Shown here: piece after piece, positions 27,101-35,424 of the stretch
How the letters are laid out: each line of letters begins with the position of its first letter
How positions within the stretch are numbered: position 1 is the first letter of the stretch
Source of the DNA: Winogradskyella sp.
GTDB lineage: Bacteria; Bacteroidota; Bacteroidia; Flavobacteriales; Flavobacteriaceae
NCBI GenBank assembly: GCA_004211785.1
Contig: SHBX01000007.1
Span: forward strand, 1 to 64,000
Direction of reading: 5' to 3'
DNA: 64,000 nucleotides
Translations under genes and position numbers: made by a program
Notes under the pieces: model-generated
Databases searched by the model: none
Told to the model about the DNA's origin: nothing
Seen by the model: only the letters and a program-made list of their open reading frames with translations

Positions 27101-27821
27101 TTGCAGAGTATTGACCTCCGTGTGGCCCATTAGAAAACATTGGATGATGTAAGGCAACAAGCGTGATTTTATCACGATTCTTTTTAACTAATCCTTCAAA
27201 TTCATCAAAAAATTTCGCTCGCGTTTTAATTTCGCAGTTATCATTTATTGTAGGATGCTCATTCCAATCTTCAAGATACCATTGTGTGTCGATAACTATT
27301 AAGACAATATCATCACTAATATCAATTTTATCAATTGGGCAACCATTATTTGGTAAAAATGAAGATTTAGTAAGTCTATCTTCGATATATTTTTCTTGAC
27401 GCTTTAAGCCTTTTAGTCCGTCTTTGCTATACCAATCATGATTTCCCGGGATGAATAGTGTGGTTCCTTTAAAATCCTCAACTACATCGATTTGTGCTTG
27501 AAGACTTTCTGCACTTGAAGCATAGCTAGGAGATTTCTTTTTAGGTAGCCCTTTAGGATATACATTATCTCCTAAAAATAGAATTGAAGTATTTTCTGGC
27601 TCAGTCTTTAGTTTTCTTTTCAACTCAAGCAATACTTTACTTTTTATTCCTAACCCTTCTTGGTAACCAGCATCTCCTACAAGGTAAAAGGAATGCGAGA
27701 GTGTTTTGTCTAAATTTCTTTTTGAAATCACCTTGGTTTCATCTATCTGTATTTTGTGCGTTGCACAGGAAATAAACAAGCCTATTGTTAAAAGACAGGC
27801 TATTTTTTGAAAATTGCGCAT
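24126..27821 (-). CDS. lipoprotein phosphoesterase with BamA-like outer-membrane barrel
   Basis: About 1231 aa from ATG 27821; the frame extends to a TTG at 27839. Lipobox ISCATH. A calcineurin-like phosphoesterase follows (GDAGYQ, GDNVYP, GNHDWY, HHPMFS, GHEHSL: all metal ligands present), then a middle domain with IGDWDRHEDQW and PVPRDRDQAF that recalls FAM20/HipA-like kinase catalytic motifs, and finally a ~400-residue Omp85/surface-antigen type beta-barrel ending RLAFRLGFGI. It would hydrolyse phosphoesters at the cell surface or periplasm. Last gene of the operon starting at 30920. Confidence 0.88.
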   Translation of the reverse strand: MRNFQKIACLLTIGLFISCATHKIQIDETKVISKRNLDKTLSHSFYLVGDAGYQEGLGIKSKVLLELKRKLKTEPENTSILFLGDNVYPKGLPKKKSPSYASSAESLQAQIDVVEDFKGTTLFIPGNHDWYSKDGLKGLKRQEKYIEDRLTKSSFLPNNGCPIDKIDISDDIVLIVIDTQWYLEDWNEHPTINDNCEIKTRAKFFDEFEGLVKKNRDKITLVALHHPMFSNGPHGGQYSAKQHLKPLPVIGSLKSLIRKTGGVSTQDIQNKNYQKLRNRIVTISQESKKVIFVSGHEHSLQFVKQDNLPQIISGAATKTSATKNTRGGIFSYGGLGYAKLDVFTDGSSQVNFYSVDDNGSKEIFVHEVLQKDREAELNSYPAVTDKTAMSSVYTKEETEKSGFFKYLWGERYRKYYSQDIEAPVVNLDTLFGGLTPVRKGGGHQSKSVRLVTKDGKEYIMRAIRKSATQYIQAVVYKDKYIEGQFDNTYAESQLLDIYTASHPYAPFTIGVLSDAVGVYHSNPKLYYIPKQNALKEFNEEFGDELYMIEERAASGHGDLASFGNSNTLISTDDLIKKLRKSGNNYLDQEAFIKARLFDMLIGDWDRHEDQWRWAKFEMEDGKNMYRPVPRDRDQAFSVMNDGALLGFATAVSPPLRLFHKYEEELKSPKWFNVEPYPLDVFLLCQADKDLWDNQVKYIQNNLTDEAIDEAFKLFPREVQDKTIDEIKRKLKGRRANLQKISDGYFKYINKYVTIRGTDKPDYFEIEALSDHKTSIKIYSIKKGEKDQLLHNRVHFDEDSKEIWVYGLDGKDVFEIKGKQHIKLRIIGGQNNDTYIVEKGSKVHIYDYKTKENNFESASKAHIHKTDEYAINTFDYKKHKFNSNQLIPSIGGNPDDGLSLGFTDIFTQNGFKRNPFTTQHKLSANYHFSTSGFNARYSGEFASVLGNTNLIVEGLFTDSNYADNFFGIGNETVFDDNNDLDFYRIRQSTLGGAVGFQYRGKQGSKSFVKATYESIELEETPGRILTDQLGLTSQNSTFFDRKNFLGATANYSFENYNDKAYPTLGMHFELESSFKVNADESDRTVFSLKPSIGFIRNLTKDHKLVLASKIASHINFGDQEDLEIYQTARIGGNDGMRGFNNERFSGKSSLYSSSDLRFNFRELKSGFLPLNIGFFGGFDVGRVWTENDNSDIWHTSVGGGFWLTIAEQLSGQLGFFGSEDGGRLAFRLGFGI

Positions 27822-27843
27822 ATTTATTTGATATATCAATTGG

Positions 27844-28707
27844 TTAAATTTTTATTCTGACACCAGTTCTTAAGTAAATTGCATTATCACCATTTACTTC
27901 AAACAAGTCATCTGCATTATTATCTCTTAATCTTATGGTACTGGTAAAAATATATCCAGAAGCTAAGTACAGCTCTAAATGTTTTCTTATCTTAAAATTA
28001 TATCTGAGTCCAGCAACTAAAACTCTTGCATTAAACTTCTCAACAACTCCATTTGTAACAGTAACCGTTTCTACAAGGTTAGAGTTAAAGCCGTCTATGC
28101 TTGCATAAGATTCTAAACTGTGTTTGTTGTTAAAGGTGTATTCTAAGTTCGTTTTGGGGAAACCTAACTTATAAGACCAATGCTCATTGATAATCCTATG
28201 ATACCTAACAAATGGCAATGGGAATGAAAACCCATTAAATGCATTGTAAACAACTCCAAGCAAAAGACTGTATTTTTTTGTTTCTTTTTCATCTTTAAGG
28301 AAAATCAATCCGCCTGAGATTCTAACTTCTCTAAAGAATGCCGTGTTTTTTACCGAATTGGTAGTTACCCCTGGTTTTAATACCGCTGCTAATCTCCAAT
28401 TTTTTTTTAATTTTTTTGTAAATCCAAGGTTTAGTTCAAAAGATTGAAAATCCCTTAGTGGCTCTGTATCAATTTCAAGTTTTTCAATTTGAATGACATC
28501 TACTATACTATAGTCTATTCCAAATAAAAGATGTGTATCTTCTTTGATTTTTACAGGAATATTAAATAATGCTCTAATACGATTAAACTCAAAATCTTGA
28601 TTACTTCCTTTTGGTATATGAACAACATCCACCCTCGCTAAATCAAACTGTGCATTTGATTTCACAAAAGTCAACACTACCCCAATTAATACCAAATACC
28701 TTCTCAT
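27844..28707 (-). CDS. DUF6268-like outer-membrane beta-barrel protein
   Basis: Protein of 287 aa with a signal peptide (RYLVLIGVVLTFVKSNAQ) and alternating amphipathic strands throughout; ends YLRTGVRIKI, a barrel-type terminus. The pattern (FNIPVKIKEDTHLLFGIDYS, AAVLKPGV, YSLLLGVVYNAFNGF) fits DUF6268 outer-membrane proteins. 4 bp separate it from each neighbour, so it is an obligate part of the cyclase/PycTM-like operon. Role in the system unknown. Confidence 0.75.
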   Translation of the reverse strand: MRRYLVLIGVVLTFVKSNAQFDLARVDVVHIPKGSNQDFEFNRIRALFNIPVKIKEDTHLLFGIDYSIVDVIQIEKLEIDTEPLRDFQSFELNLGFTKKLKKNWRLAAVLKPGVTTNSVKNTAFFREVRISGGLIFLKDEKETKKYSLLLGVVYNAFNGFSFPLPFVRYHRIINEHWSYKLGFPKTNLEYTFNNKHSLESYASIDGFNSNLVETVTVTNGVVEKFNARVLVAGLRYNFKIRKHLELYLASGYIFTSTIRLRDNNADDLFEVNGDNAIYLRTGVRIKI

Positions 28708-28711
28708 GATT

Positions 28712-29770
28712 CTAACTTGATAGATTATTTAGTTTAATTTTCAATTCAAAGATGCTATGCAACCAGGCTTCTTTAAGAAACATTATAGTCTTCTCTCTAT
28801 CTTGAAATGATTTACTAAACCTGACAAAAACTTCGAGATTTAATTGAAGGGTTTGATTTTTTTGTTGAAGCGTGATGTAATATTGGTAGTCATCAATATT
28901 TGGCATATCGTACGTACGTTCTCCATAACCTCTTTCACTAGTGTTTAATTCCCATTTGAGAGTTTCTACATTGACAACATTACTCCCGACAATGCATTGA
29001 TGAATTGTCTTAGCTTGATTTATTCTAAAGTCATCAAACTCTAGATTATTTATCAATTTGTACCATTTGGTTCTATTACGTAAGTCGCTGATATAGTTAA
29101 TTGCCTTATTAATGTCCCCTGATATTTCTATATTAAAATTAATTTCTGGTTCGCGAGAAGGCTTAGAAGTCAATTTAACTTCAATATTACTCGGCTTCGC
29201 AATAGGCTTTAATTCGGTAAATGCATATTGAGATATTCCGTGGTCGTAAACATCCTCATTAATTGTGAATTCAGAGATTGAACTTTCTTCTTCTTTATAA
29301 AAGTCTAACGTCGATTGAGATATTAATAAGTACTGGTCTGATGGAATACTATTCTTTAATAGTCTATGGATTTTAATAACATCAGCACCATAAGGCTTTA
29401 CAATATCTTTAACTCTCATAAACGAAATTTCACCGTAATGAATGAGAAATTTAATTTTTAAATCTTGAGCAGAAACGCAAGCTCCACACTCACATATTCT
29501 GCTAGTATTATAGCGTTGAATGTGCTCTGAAAATGCATTAAGCATTTTTTTTGATTGCACTAGCAATTCAGAAAACAAAGGGAAATCCGTTGTGTACATA
29601 AACAACGCATCTCCTTCTATTTCAACCAATTTCAATTCAATAATGTTATTGTCTAATAAAATTTCTAATAACTCAGAGATAATGTGCTTACTATGCTCAA
29701 TTTCAGTGGAAGTAACAAAATTTGTAAACCCACTAATGTCTGGCATAAAATATAGTGCATACTCTTTCAT
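28712..29770 (-). CDS. class III nucleotide cyclase-like protein (DUF2652) with SRPBCC-like C-terminus
   Basis: Protein of 352 aa. The N-terminal ~185 residues have the class III cyclase layout: metal Asp11 in MPDISGFTNF, Asp54 in VEIEGDALFMY, FLIHYGEIS, and GADVIKIHRLLK. The last matches the VNxAxR motif with Arg136 kept but the Asn replaced by Ile132. A CECGAC stretch (about 93-99) interrupts it. The C-terminal ~140 residues look like an SRPBCC ligand-binding fold. Known DUF2652 proteins are unassigned; cyclase activity is unproven because of the missing Asn. Lies 4 bp downstream of the HD-PycTM gene. Confidence 0.75.
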   Translation of the reverse strand: MKEYALYFMPDISGFTNFVTSTEIEHSKHIISELLEILLDNNIIELKLVEIEGDALFMYTTDFPLFSELLVQSKKMLNAFSEHIQRYNTSRICECGACVSAQDLKIKFLIHYGEISFMRVKDIVKPYGADVIKIHRLLKNSIPSDQYLLISQSTLDFYKEEESSISEFTINEDVYDHGISQYAFTELKPIAKPSNIEVKLTSKPSREPEINFNIEISGDINKAINYISDLRNRTKWYKLINNLEFDDFRINQAKTIHQCIVGSNVVNVETLKWELNTSERGYGERTYDMPNIDDYQYYITLQQKNQTLQLNLEVFVRFSKSFQDREKTIMFLKEAWLHSIFELKIKLNNLSS

Positions 29771-29774
29771 AAGA

Positions 29775-30920
29775 TTAAACAGCTTTATTAAGCATTACCG
29801 AAAATACCGCAATAGAAATCAAAAGCCCTACCAGGAAAACATTATATGTTATCCGCAGTAAATTGTACTTTTTGTGTAGCACTTTTCCAAGAAAATAAAG
29901 GTCTGTAATTAGCGAATCGTATAGATAATCCTTATCCTGCATCATCTCATGCATACCATGCTTATAATCTTCTAAGGATACGTCGTGAAAATTCCCAAAA
30001 AACAAAAGGTTGACTTTACGATTTTTAATGTCCTCCCTCGTAAAAGTTCCTTGGGTTACTTTTGGTCGTGTGGAAAATATAGAAAATATAATAGCCACTA
30101 CACTAAACCCTATTAAGGAAATAGCTGGCCAGATTAAGTGTGCGTTAGAAGGGTTGTCTAATTTTGGAATAAGAGTAGACAAAGCAACCGAAATAATAAT
30201 AGCATTAACCGACAAAAGAATATTGGCCTTAGCATCAGCTATATCACTTAGCTTCATATGATTTTTTAATGCTACTCTAAAAGCTGTTTCAACACCTTTT
30301 TCTGGAATATCTTTTTTAGCCTTTTTAATTGCATTCTTATCACGTTCTTTATACAGACTGAATAATAATTTTTCTTTTACTAGCTGCCAATTTGCTTTAG
30401 CGTAATCTGTTAAAAACCTATGTTTTTCTATATAATTTATGTTCCTATCATTCCAAGAGTCTAAATCTATTCTATCATTTTCAAGCATCTCGCGCTCCCT
30501 TCTTAGAAGGTCAGAATAATTTAAAAAAATTTTATTAGACAGGTCGCCATTAATAGCATCATTTAAAACTCTATCTAAATTTGTTTTAAGTTCTTTTTTG
30601 GGGTCTGTTGATTGAATGATTGCTCTCACCTTATTTATAAATACGCTACTCTTACCTTGTTCTTGTAAATAAAACCCGCATTTATCCGCAGCTAAATCTT
30701 CATGATTTTCAAAATCGACTTGGTAAGTAACATCATGAAAATACGCAGCTATCACTAAGGCCTCTGTATCAATTGCATCTAGACCTTCACCTACCGCTAG
30801 AACTTTGGCATAGTTTACAACACGAATAGTACTATCAAAATTATGGTAAGGAAGATGCCTAATATTTTCTTGAAACAGGTTATAAATTATATTTTCTATG
30901 TCTTTGAACAATTCTGCCAT
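29775..30920 (-). CDS. HD phosphohydrolase-PycTM membrane protein
   Basis: Protein of 381 aa. HD domain about 15-190 with His26, H62D63 and His73 as metal ligands. From about 208 it has the PycTM layout: GVETAFRVALKNHMKLSDIADAKANILL, two helices (about 233-253 and 262-283), a conserved FFGNFHDVSLEDY loop, and a last helix (about 358-377). PycTM proteins are membrane effectors of the Pycsar anti-phage system, opened by cyclic pyrimidine nucleotides; HD fusions could degrade the signal. First gene of a four-gene operon with a cyclase-like partner. Confidence 0.85.
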   Translation of the reverse strand: MAELFKDIENIIYNLFQENIRHLPYHNFDSTIRVVNYAKVLAVGEGLDAIDTEALVIAAYFHDVTYQVDFENHEDLAADKCGFYLQEQGKSSVFINKVRAIIQSTDPKKELKTNLDRVLNDAINGDLSNKIFLNYSDLLRREREMLENDRIDLDSWNDRNINYIEKHRFLTDYAKANWQLVKEKLLFSLYKERDKNAIKKAKKDIPEKGVETAFRVALKNHMKLSDIADAKANILLSVNAIIISVALSTLIPKLDNPSNAHLIWPAISLIGFSVVAIIFSIFSTRPKVTQGTFTREDIKNRKVNLLFFGNFHDVSLEDYKHGMHEMMQDKDYLYDSLITDLYFLGKVLHKKYNLLRITYNVFLVGLLISIAVFSVMLNKAV

Positions 30921-30945
30921 TCACTTATAATATTGTTTTTGTTAA

Positions 30946-30976
30946 GAAAAAAAGTGGCGCCTAAAAAGACGCCACT
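30946..30976 (-). terminator. intrinsic terminator of the lactonase-like gene
   Basis: AGTGGCG (30953-30959) and CGCCACT (30970-30976) form a stem; the minus strand then runs into about seven T residues. It lies between the stop at 31016 and the start of the HD-PycTM gene at 30920. Confidence 0.8.
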
Positions 30977-31015
30977 CTAATATGATTAAAAATGGATTGT
31001 CTTTAGACGGTTTCT

Positions 31016-32362
31016 TTACAGCACAGTCATTCCATAAGTCCCTACCGCAGGAAGATGTCTGGAAGAAAAGTCACTAACTTTAACTAAATCTCCATTAGGT
31101 AAAACTTTAAACATTATACCAGATCCTTTATTTCCTACAAGTTGGTAGATATACTTACCGTCATTGCTTAGATTCAAATCACTGTAAAACATCATCTCAC
31201 TATTATCTTTATAAGCTTTTTCGTTCTTAAGCTCTAGGGAGCCATTATTTCCTATACTATAACTAGTAATAGAACTAGATAATGCATTCGCGGCCCAAAG
31301 GGTTTTCCCATCTTGAGAGGCTTCTACCCAGCAATTTGCTATTTGTCCACCTTCCATATTATTGCCTGTATAAACATCCCCTGACATCAAAGAAATAATT
31401 CCTTCTCCATCAATTACGAAAGAGGAAGTTGAGCCAGTCTGCCATGAGTAGAGAGGCGATTGCGGAACCTTGTTTTTCTCTTCACGCAGCATGCCTTTAT
31501 TATCTAAAAATCTAGCTTCTGAAACAAGAACCACATTTTTGTTTCCTTTTTTTACAATATCAAATCCTACAGGGATTGCTAACCATCTGCCGTTTTTTGC
31601 ATCGTGCGGACAAGCAGCCATAGAAACTGGCTCCTTACTTAGAGAACCATTTGGCATAACACCGTACACTTTCACTAATCCAGTTACTAACTCATTGACT
31701 ACTAAAAATTTTCCATCGGGTGTAAAAGCGACACAAGATGGTCGAGCTTTTAAATCTCTTTTTGAGCCAGAAATTGGAGTTAATTTCCCATTTCCATCTA
31801 CGATATAGCCCATTAGATTTCCAGTGAAAGGAGGTGTTGGTGTCTTAGATGTGCCAGCACTTGCTACATAAACCAAGTTTTTTGAAGAAGCTATGCTTAA
31901 TGGGTGAGCATCACCAGCGGCCTTAGTATCTACCAGTTTTAGAGTTCGGTCTGGCATTACATTAAATGAACTTATTGTACCATCTCCTGAATTAACAACA
32001 AAGATGTTTCTGTTATTCTCAGATTTATAAACCCCATACTCTGAAATTAGTGGGTCGATACCATCTTTTAATGGATGAGTCTCATCATAACCCCAATCAA
32101 AAATTTCGATGTTCCCAGTTCCTCTTCCACCTGTTTTAAATTCCCCTAAAGGTTTCATTGTCCCATCAGTCATTCTAGCAAAACCAACCAAAGAGTTATT
32201 ATCAGTTTTGTTTGTTGCGATATAAATCGATTCTACTATCTCCGTTTTCGACATACTAGTATTCGTCGAATCCGTCACTACAGACCTAGTATTCGCCTTA
32301 CACGAAGTAAAAGACAGTAAGGCAAATATGCCTATGATGTAATAATTTTTTAAGTGTTTCAT
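31016..32362 (-). CDS. lactonase-like beta-propeller lipoprotein
   Basis: 448 aa from ATG 32362 (MKHLKNYYIIGIFALLSFTSC); the frame extends to an ATG at 32398 that would overlap the upstream gene. Lipobox SFTSC. The rest is a seven-bladed propeller of the 6-phosphogluconolactonase/YVTN type: repeated Y/FVVNSGDGTISSF, RPSCVAFTPDGKFLVVNE, SSITSYSIGNNGSLEL blades. Periplasmic or surface located. Actual substrate is unknown; many such propellers are binding proteins, not enzymes. Confidence 0.85.
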   Translation of the reverse strand: MKHLKNYYIIGIFALLSFTSCKANTRSVVTDSTNTSMSKTEIVESIYIATNKTDNNSLVGFARMTDGTMKPLGEFKTGGRGTGNIEIFDWGYDETHPLKDGIDPLISEYGVYKSENNRNIFVVNSGDGTISSFNVMPDRTLKLVDTKAAGDAHPLSIASSKNLVYVASAGTSKTPTPPFTGNLMGYIVDGNGKLTPISGSKRDLKARPSCVAFTPDGKFLVVNELVTGLVKVYGVMPNGSLSKEPVSMAACPHDAKNGRWLAIPVGFDIVKKGNKNVVLVSEARFLDNKGMLREEKNKVPQSPLYSWQTGSTSSFVIDGEGIISLMSGDVYTGNNMEGGQIANCWVEASQDGKTLWAANALSSSITSYSIGNNGSLELKNEKAYKDNSEMMFYSDLNLSNDGKYIYQLVGNKGSGIMFKVLPNGDLVKVSDFSSRHLPAVGTYGMTVL

Positions 32363-32387
32363 TATCTTAATTTTTGGTTTTTTATAT

Positions 32388-32879
32388 TTAAAATTCATAA
32401 CTTAAATGAAAGCCTCCAAAATATCTAAATTCTTCTCCCACTAGAGCTCCGAGGGTAGGTCCTGCGTGGAATTCACCTATTTCAAAAGCCCATTCTGTTT
32501 CTACATATGCAGACAGTTCTAAATCTTTGTGAGAATTAGGTAAAGAAAAACTTGGCCCAACGTTAACCGTTAGGAACTTATATGGTTTGTGGCTTATTAA
32601 CCCTGCTAGTTCATGTCCAATCTCCGAGTCTTCTTCAAAAACAATTGTGTACCCGACGCCAAATGCCCATTTATGTGTCGTCCAATAAGTAAGATGAAGT
32701 TCAGTTGCAAAATCAGTAATAGATTCTTCAGTATTACGAATGAACAAACCTGAAAGCACTGCTTCGAATCCTGGTTTTTCATCTGTATGTTTTATATGCT
32801 CTTTCTCACCATTATCATCGTGTTGACCAAGTAGTGTTATAGAAAATAAAATAGCACAAATTAAAAGTAGTTTTTGCAT
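32388..32879 (-). CDS. small outer-membrane/secreted protein
   Basis: About 163 aa from ATG 32879 (another ATG at 32891 is possible). Signal MQKLLLICAILFSITLLGQ, then a His/Glu-rich stretch (HDDNGEKEHIKHTDEKP) that could bind metal, then beta-strand pairs (WAFGVGYTIVF, KFLTVNVGPSFSL, WAFEIGEFHAGPTLGAL) ending FGGFHLSYEF, a barrel-type end. Looks like an eight-strand barrel. 26 bp upstream of the propeller lipoprotein start, so probably co-expressed. Confidence 0.7.
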   Translation of the reverse strand: MQKLLLICAILFSITLLGQHDDNGEKEHIKHTDEKPGFEAVLSGLFIRNTEESITDFATELHLTYWTTHKWAFGVGYTIVFEEDSEIGHELAGLISHKPYKFLTVNVGPSFSLPNSHKDLELSAYVETEWAFEIGEFHAGPTLGALVGEEFRYFGGFHLSYEF

Positions 32880-32908
32880 ATTAATTAGCATCTGTATCTA
32901 TGTTTATT

Positions 32909-33214
32909 TTAATCCCTAACCAATTGCTTAAACCCAATTCGCGAAAGCATTTTTTTTTCAAATTTCCAGAAGAATTTATACTGACCAAATAATGCTCCCA
33001 AAGCCACCAATAAAAACTGGTATACTATAAAGACGACGAGTATTCGCAAAGCCCAAAATAAAATTGGGTTCAGAGTTTCTATCGTAATCCCCAAAAAGGT
33101 AAGGATGGGTTTTGCAAAAAATAACGACAGCGACCCATTTAACGAAAAAACCAATAGAATTATAAATAACTGAAAGTTTGACTCAATGCCCCATCGTTGT
33201 TTTAGTTTTTTCAT
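32909..33214 (-). CDS. small two/three-helix membrane protein (DUF6787-like)
   Basis: Protein of 101 aa starting MKKLKQRWGIESNFQLFIILLVFSL... with helices at about 14-35, 37-48 and 53-73, ending in a basic amphipathic stretch (FKKFEKK-like). The opening KxRWxIxSNxQLxII is the mark of a flavobacterial inner-membrane family of unknown role. It precedes the OM protein and propeller lipoprotein on the same strand. Confidence 0.75.
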   Translation of the reverse strand: MKKLKQRWGIESNFQLFIILLVFSLNGSLSLFFAKPILTFLGITIETLNPILFWALRILVVFIVYQFLLVALGALFGQYKFFWKFEKKMLSRIGFKQLVRD

Positions 33215-33433
33215 AAAATATCATTTTGGATTACTTATTATTTTATTGAACTTGTTGGTTTTTATCCGCTCCAATAAACTTCAGAAATTAAAACCGAAAA
33301 AACAGAATATAATCTATGTACTACAACATCAATCCAAAACCAATCGTTCAGAATATATATGCTTACTTCGGTTTTTATTTCATAAGCAAACGCTCATTAA
33401 AAGCTAAATAGCGGGGGATTTTTATTTAATTAA

Positions 33434-34543
33434 TCATTTTATGAACGTAGCTCGAACCATATCTTGCCCTATACTATGACACGAAACGCACCCTCGAACT
33501 CCATTACCTAAAGCTGCTTTGGAAGCAATATCATCTCTATCTGTGACTTCGTACCAAAACCAACCTTTTCCACCATCAGTTTCGTCTCCTGTTTTAAGCA
33601 TTACCGCCCATCCATATTGCTTACCATCTTTAAATTGCTCTTTGACAGCATAAGAACCTATTGGATGTTCCGAATTCCCTGCTTTTACAGACTCTGCTAG
33701 TTTATCACTGACAAAGGTTCTAACATATTCATGAGGTCCAGCAGACTTGTGCTGCTCTTTCTCTTGCATCTTTAAAGATTTATACTTCTCAGATTTCAGG
33801 TAAGCATACAACTCCTTTTCATCCGTTGGTATATCGAACTTTTTCTCAGGTGTAGGCGCTGATGCTTCCCAAAGACCTACTTTTTTGCTAGCTTTTTTTT
33901 TTTCGGATGCTGTTCTTGCCGATAAATCTTCAGGACTACCTTTCCCTGCATTCTTAGCAGCTCTTAATACTGGATAATATTGCGTAAAAACAAAATCGTC
34001 ATCTGCATTGCTATCGTGACATGCTGCGCAAGCCTCATATGGGAAAGGTTTTGTTTTATCTTTTAATGTTCCAACTTTTGGCTGAGTGAAACTAAAAATA
34101 GCCCAATTCCCAGGCTCATCTGGAAAATGCTCTGCACTTTTTACTGAAGCCTCTAGACCTATAAACTCCCCCATAAAATATCCGTTCCCACTAACAGCTC
34201 CTGTCGAACCAACACTAACAAGCTCCTTCATTATTATAGTTCCTTCTTTGAACTCACCTGTATTCTTGTAATGGTCATAACTTGCAGGGTCTATGTAAAC
34301 ATTATGCATCTCAGGAAAGGCGGCTTTCCCATTATTCAAATCGTTAGGTGTCACGGGCGTACCAACGTAAACCCAAGACCTATACCCAGTGGGTCTAATT
34401 AATTCACCATTCTCCATAGTGAAATACGCTTTGTCTTTGTAGGTAGAGCTATCTGCCATATCAGAATTTCCTTCTTTATTATTGCACGAAGTAAATACCA
34501 ATAGCAAAGCTGTTAATGCAAGGGCAATTGATTTAATTTTCAT
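33434..34543 (-). CDS. two-domain cytochrome P460 lipoprotein
   Basis: Protein of 369 aa with a lipobox (LLLVFTSC). Domain 1 (about 55-190) contains NVYIDPASYDHYKNTGEF, GTIIMKELVS, WAIFSFT and CAACH; domain 2 (about 245-365) contains PIGSYAVKEQF, YGWAVMLK, GWFWYEVTD and CVSCH. Both are P460-type folds with a C-terminal haem c site, so the mature protein should be di-haem. Likely periplasmic electron-transfer or small-nitrogen-oxide chemistry. The AraC gene at 34.6 kb lies upstream on the same strand. Confidence 0.88.
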   Translation of the reverse strand: MKIKSIALALTALLLVFTSCNNKEGNSDMADSSTYKDKAYFTMENGELIRPTGYRSWVYVGTPVTPNDLNNGKAAFPEMHNVYIDPASYDHYKNTGEFKEGTIIMKELVSVGSTGAVSGNGYFMGEFIGLEASVKSAEHFPDEPGNWAIFSFTQPKVGTLKDKTKPFPYEACAACHDSNADDDFVFTQYYPVLRAAKNAGKGSPEDLSARTASEKKKASKKVGLWEASAPTPEKKFDIPTDEKELYAYLKSEKYKSLKMQEKEQHKSAGPHEYVRTFVSDKLAESVKAGNSEHPIGSYAVKEQFKDGKQYGWAVMLKTGDETDGGKGWFWYEVTDRDDIASKAALGNGVRGCVSCHSIGQDMVRATFIK

Positions 34544-34629
34544 ATTGTTTAGTTTTATTTAGTAAATGTTAAAATTATATAATGTGTTACGCATATCTAT
34601 TGCACTATTTTCCATTTTTTAACGCTTTT

Positions 34630-35424
34630 TTAGTTTTGCAAATATCTTTTCCTAAATTCTAATGCAGTTTCTCCAGTGTTCTTCTTAAAAAATCGTGAAA
34701 AATACGCTGAATCTTCAAAACCTAACTTTTCTCCAATCTCTTTTACATCTAAGTCTGTATTAATAAGAAGTTTTTTTACTTCCAATAAAATTCTGTCTTT
34801 TATTATCTCGCTTGGTTTATCAAAACCTCTCCTTTTAAAAGCCCTTAACAACTCTTTTGGAGGTAGTCTTAATATATCAGCATACTGAGATACTAAATGC
34901 TTTTTACTATAATTGGAATTCAGAAGAATAGAAAAATCTATAATATCTTTATGGTCTCCAAAAAGTGTGTTATAAACACATTCATATATAATGTTATTTA
35001 TATGTGACAAAACAATTACTTCTTTGAATTCTTCACTGACGAAAGCAGCTTCAACCTTAGAGAAATACTCCAGTATTATGCGCTTATTAGATTTCCTTAA
35101 AGAATGTGTTGCATTGGGAGCTTTGTCTTCTCTTAACGTTGCATTAAAAAGCAGATAAATTAAATTTTCTGAAGTACACATACTCCCTTTTTCAAATACT
35201 ATCATTTTACATTCTTGTATTCTTGATTTGGCAACTAATGCATCCCCTGGACTTAGAAAAATAACATTCGATTTTTCAACATTGATCGGTTCAAAATTGA
35301 CATACAAATTAGGTGCCTTTCTTGGCAATAAAACAATAGAAAAAGAGCTGTCATCGTTCAATATTGAAACTTCTTCATCATTGAAAATTCTATATTTTAA
35401 TTTTCCTTTATTATAAGTTAACAT
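34630..35424 (-). CDS. AraC-family transcriptional regulator
   Basis: About 264 aa from ATG 35424 (a TTG lies 30 bp upstream). The C-terminal ~95 residues carry two helix-turn-helix units: KHLVSQYADILRLPPKELLRAFKRR and VKEIGEKLGFEDSAYFSRFFKK, the AraC signature. The N-terminal ~150 residues are a cupin-like sensing domain (FEPINVEKSNVIFLSPGD). It lies immediately upstream of the di-haem P460 gene and may control it. Resembles the second AraC gene at 48.6-49.4 kb in layout. Confidence 0.92.
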   Translation of the reverse strand: MLTYNKGKLKYRIFNDEEVSILNDDSSFSIVLLPRKAPNLYVNFEPINVEKSNVIFLSPGDALVAKSRIQECKMIVFEKGSMCTSENLIYLLFNATLREDKAPNATHSLRKSNKRIILEYFSKVEAAFVSEEFKEVIVLSHINNIIYECVYNTLFGDHKDIIDFSILLNSNYSKKHLVSQYADILRLPPKELLRAFKRRGFDKPSEIIKDRILLEVKKLLINTDLDVKEIGEKLGFEDSAYFSRFFKKNTGETALEFRKRYLQN

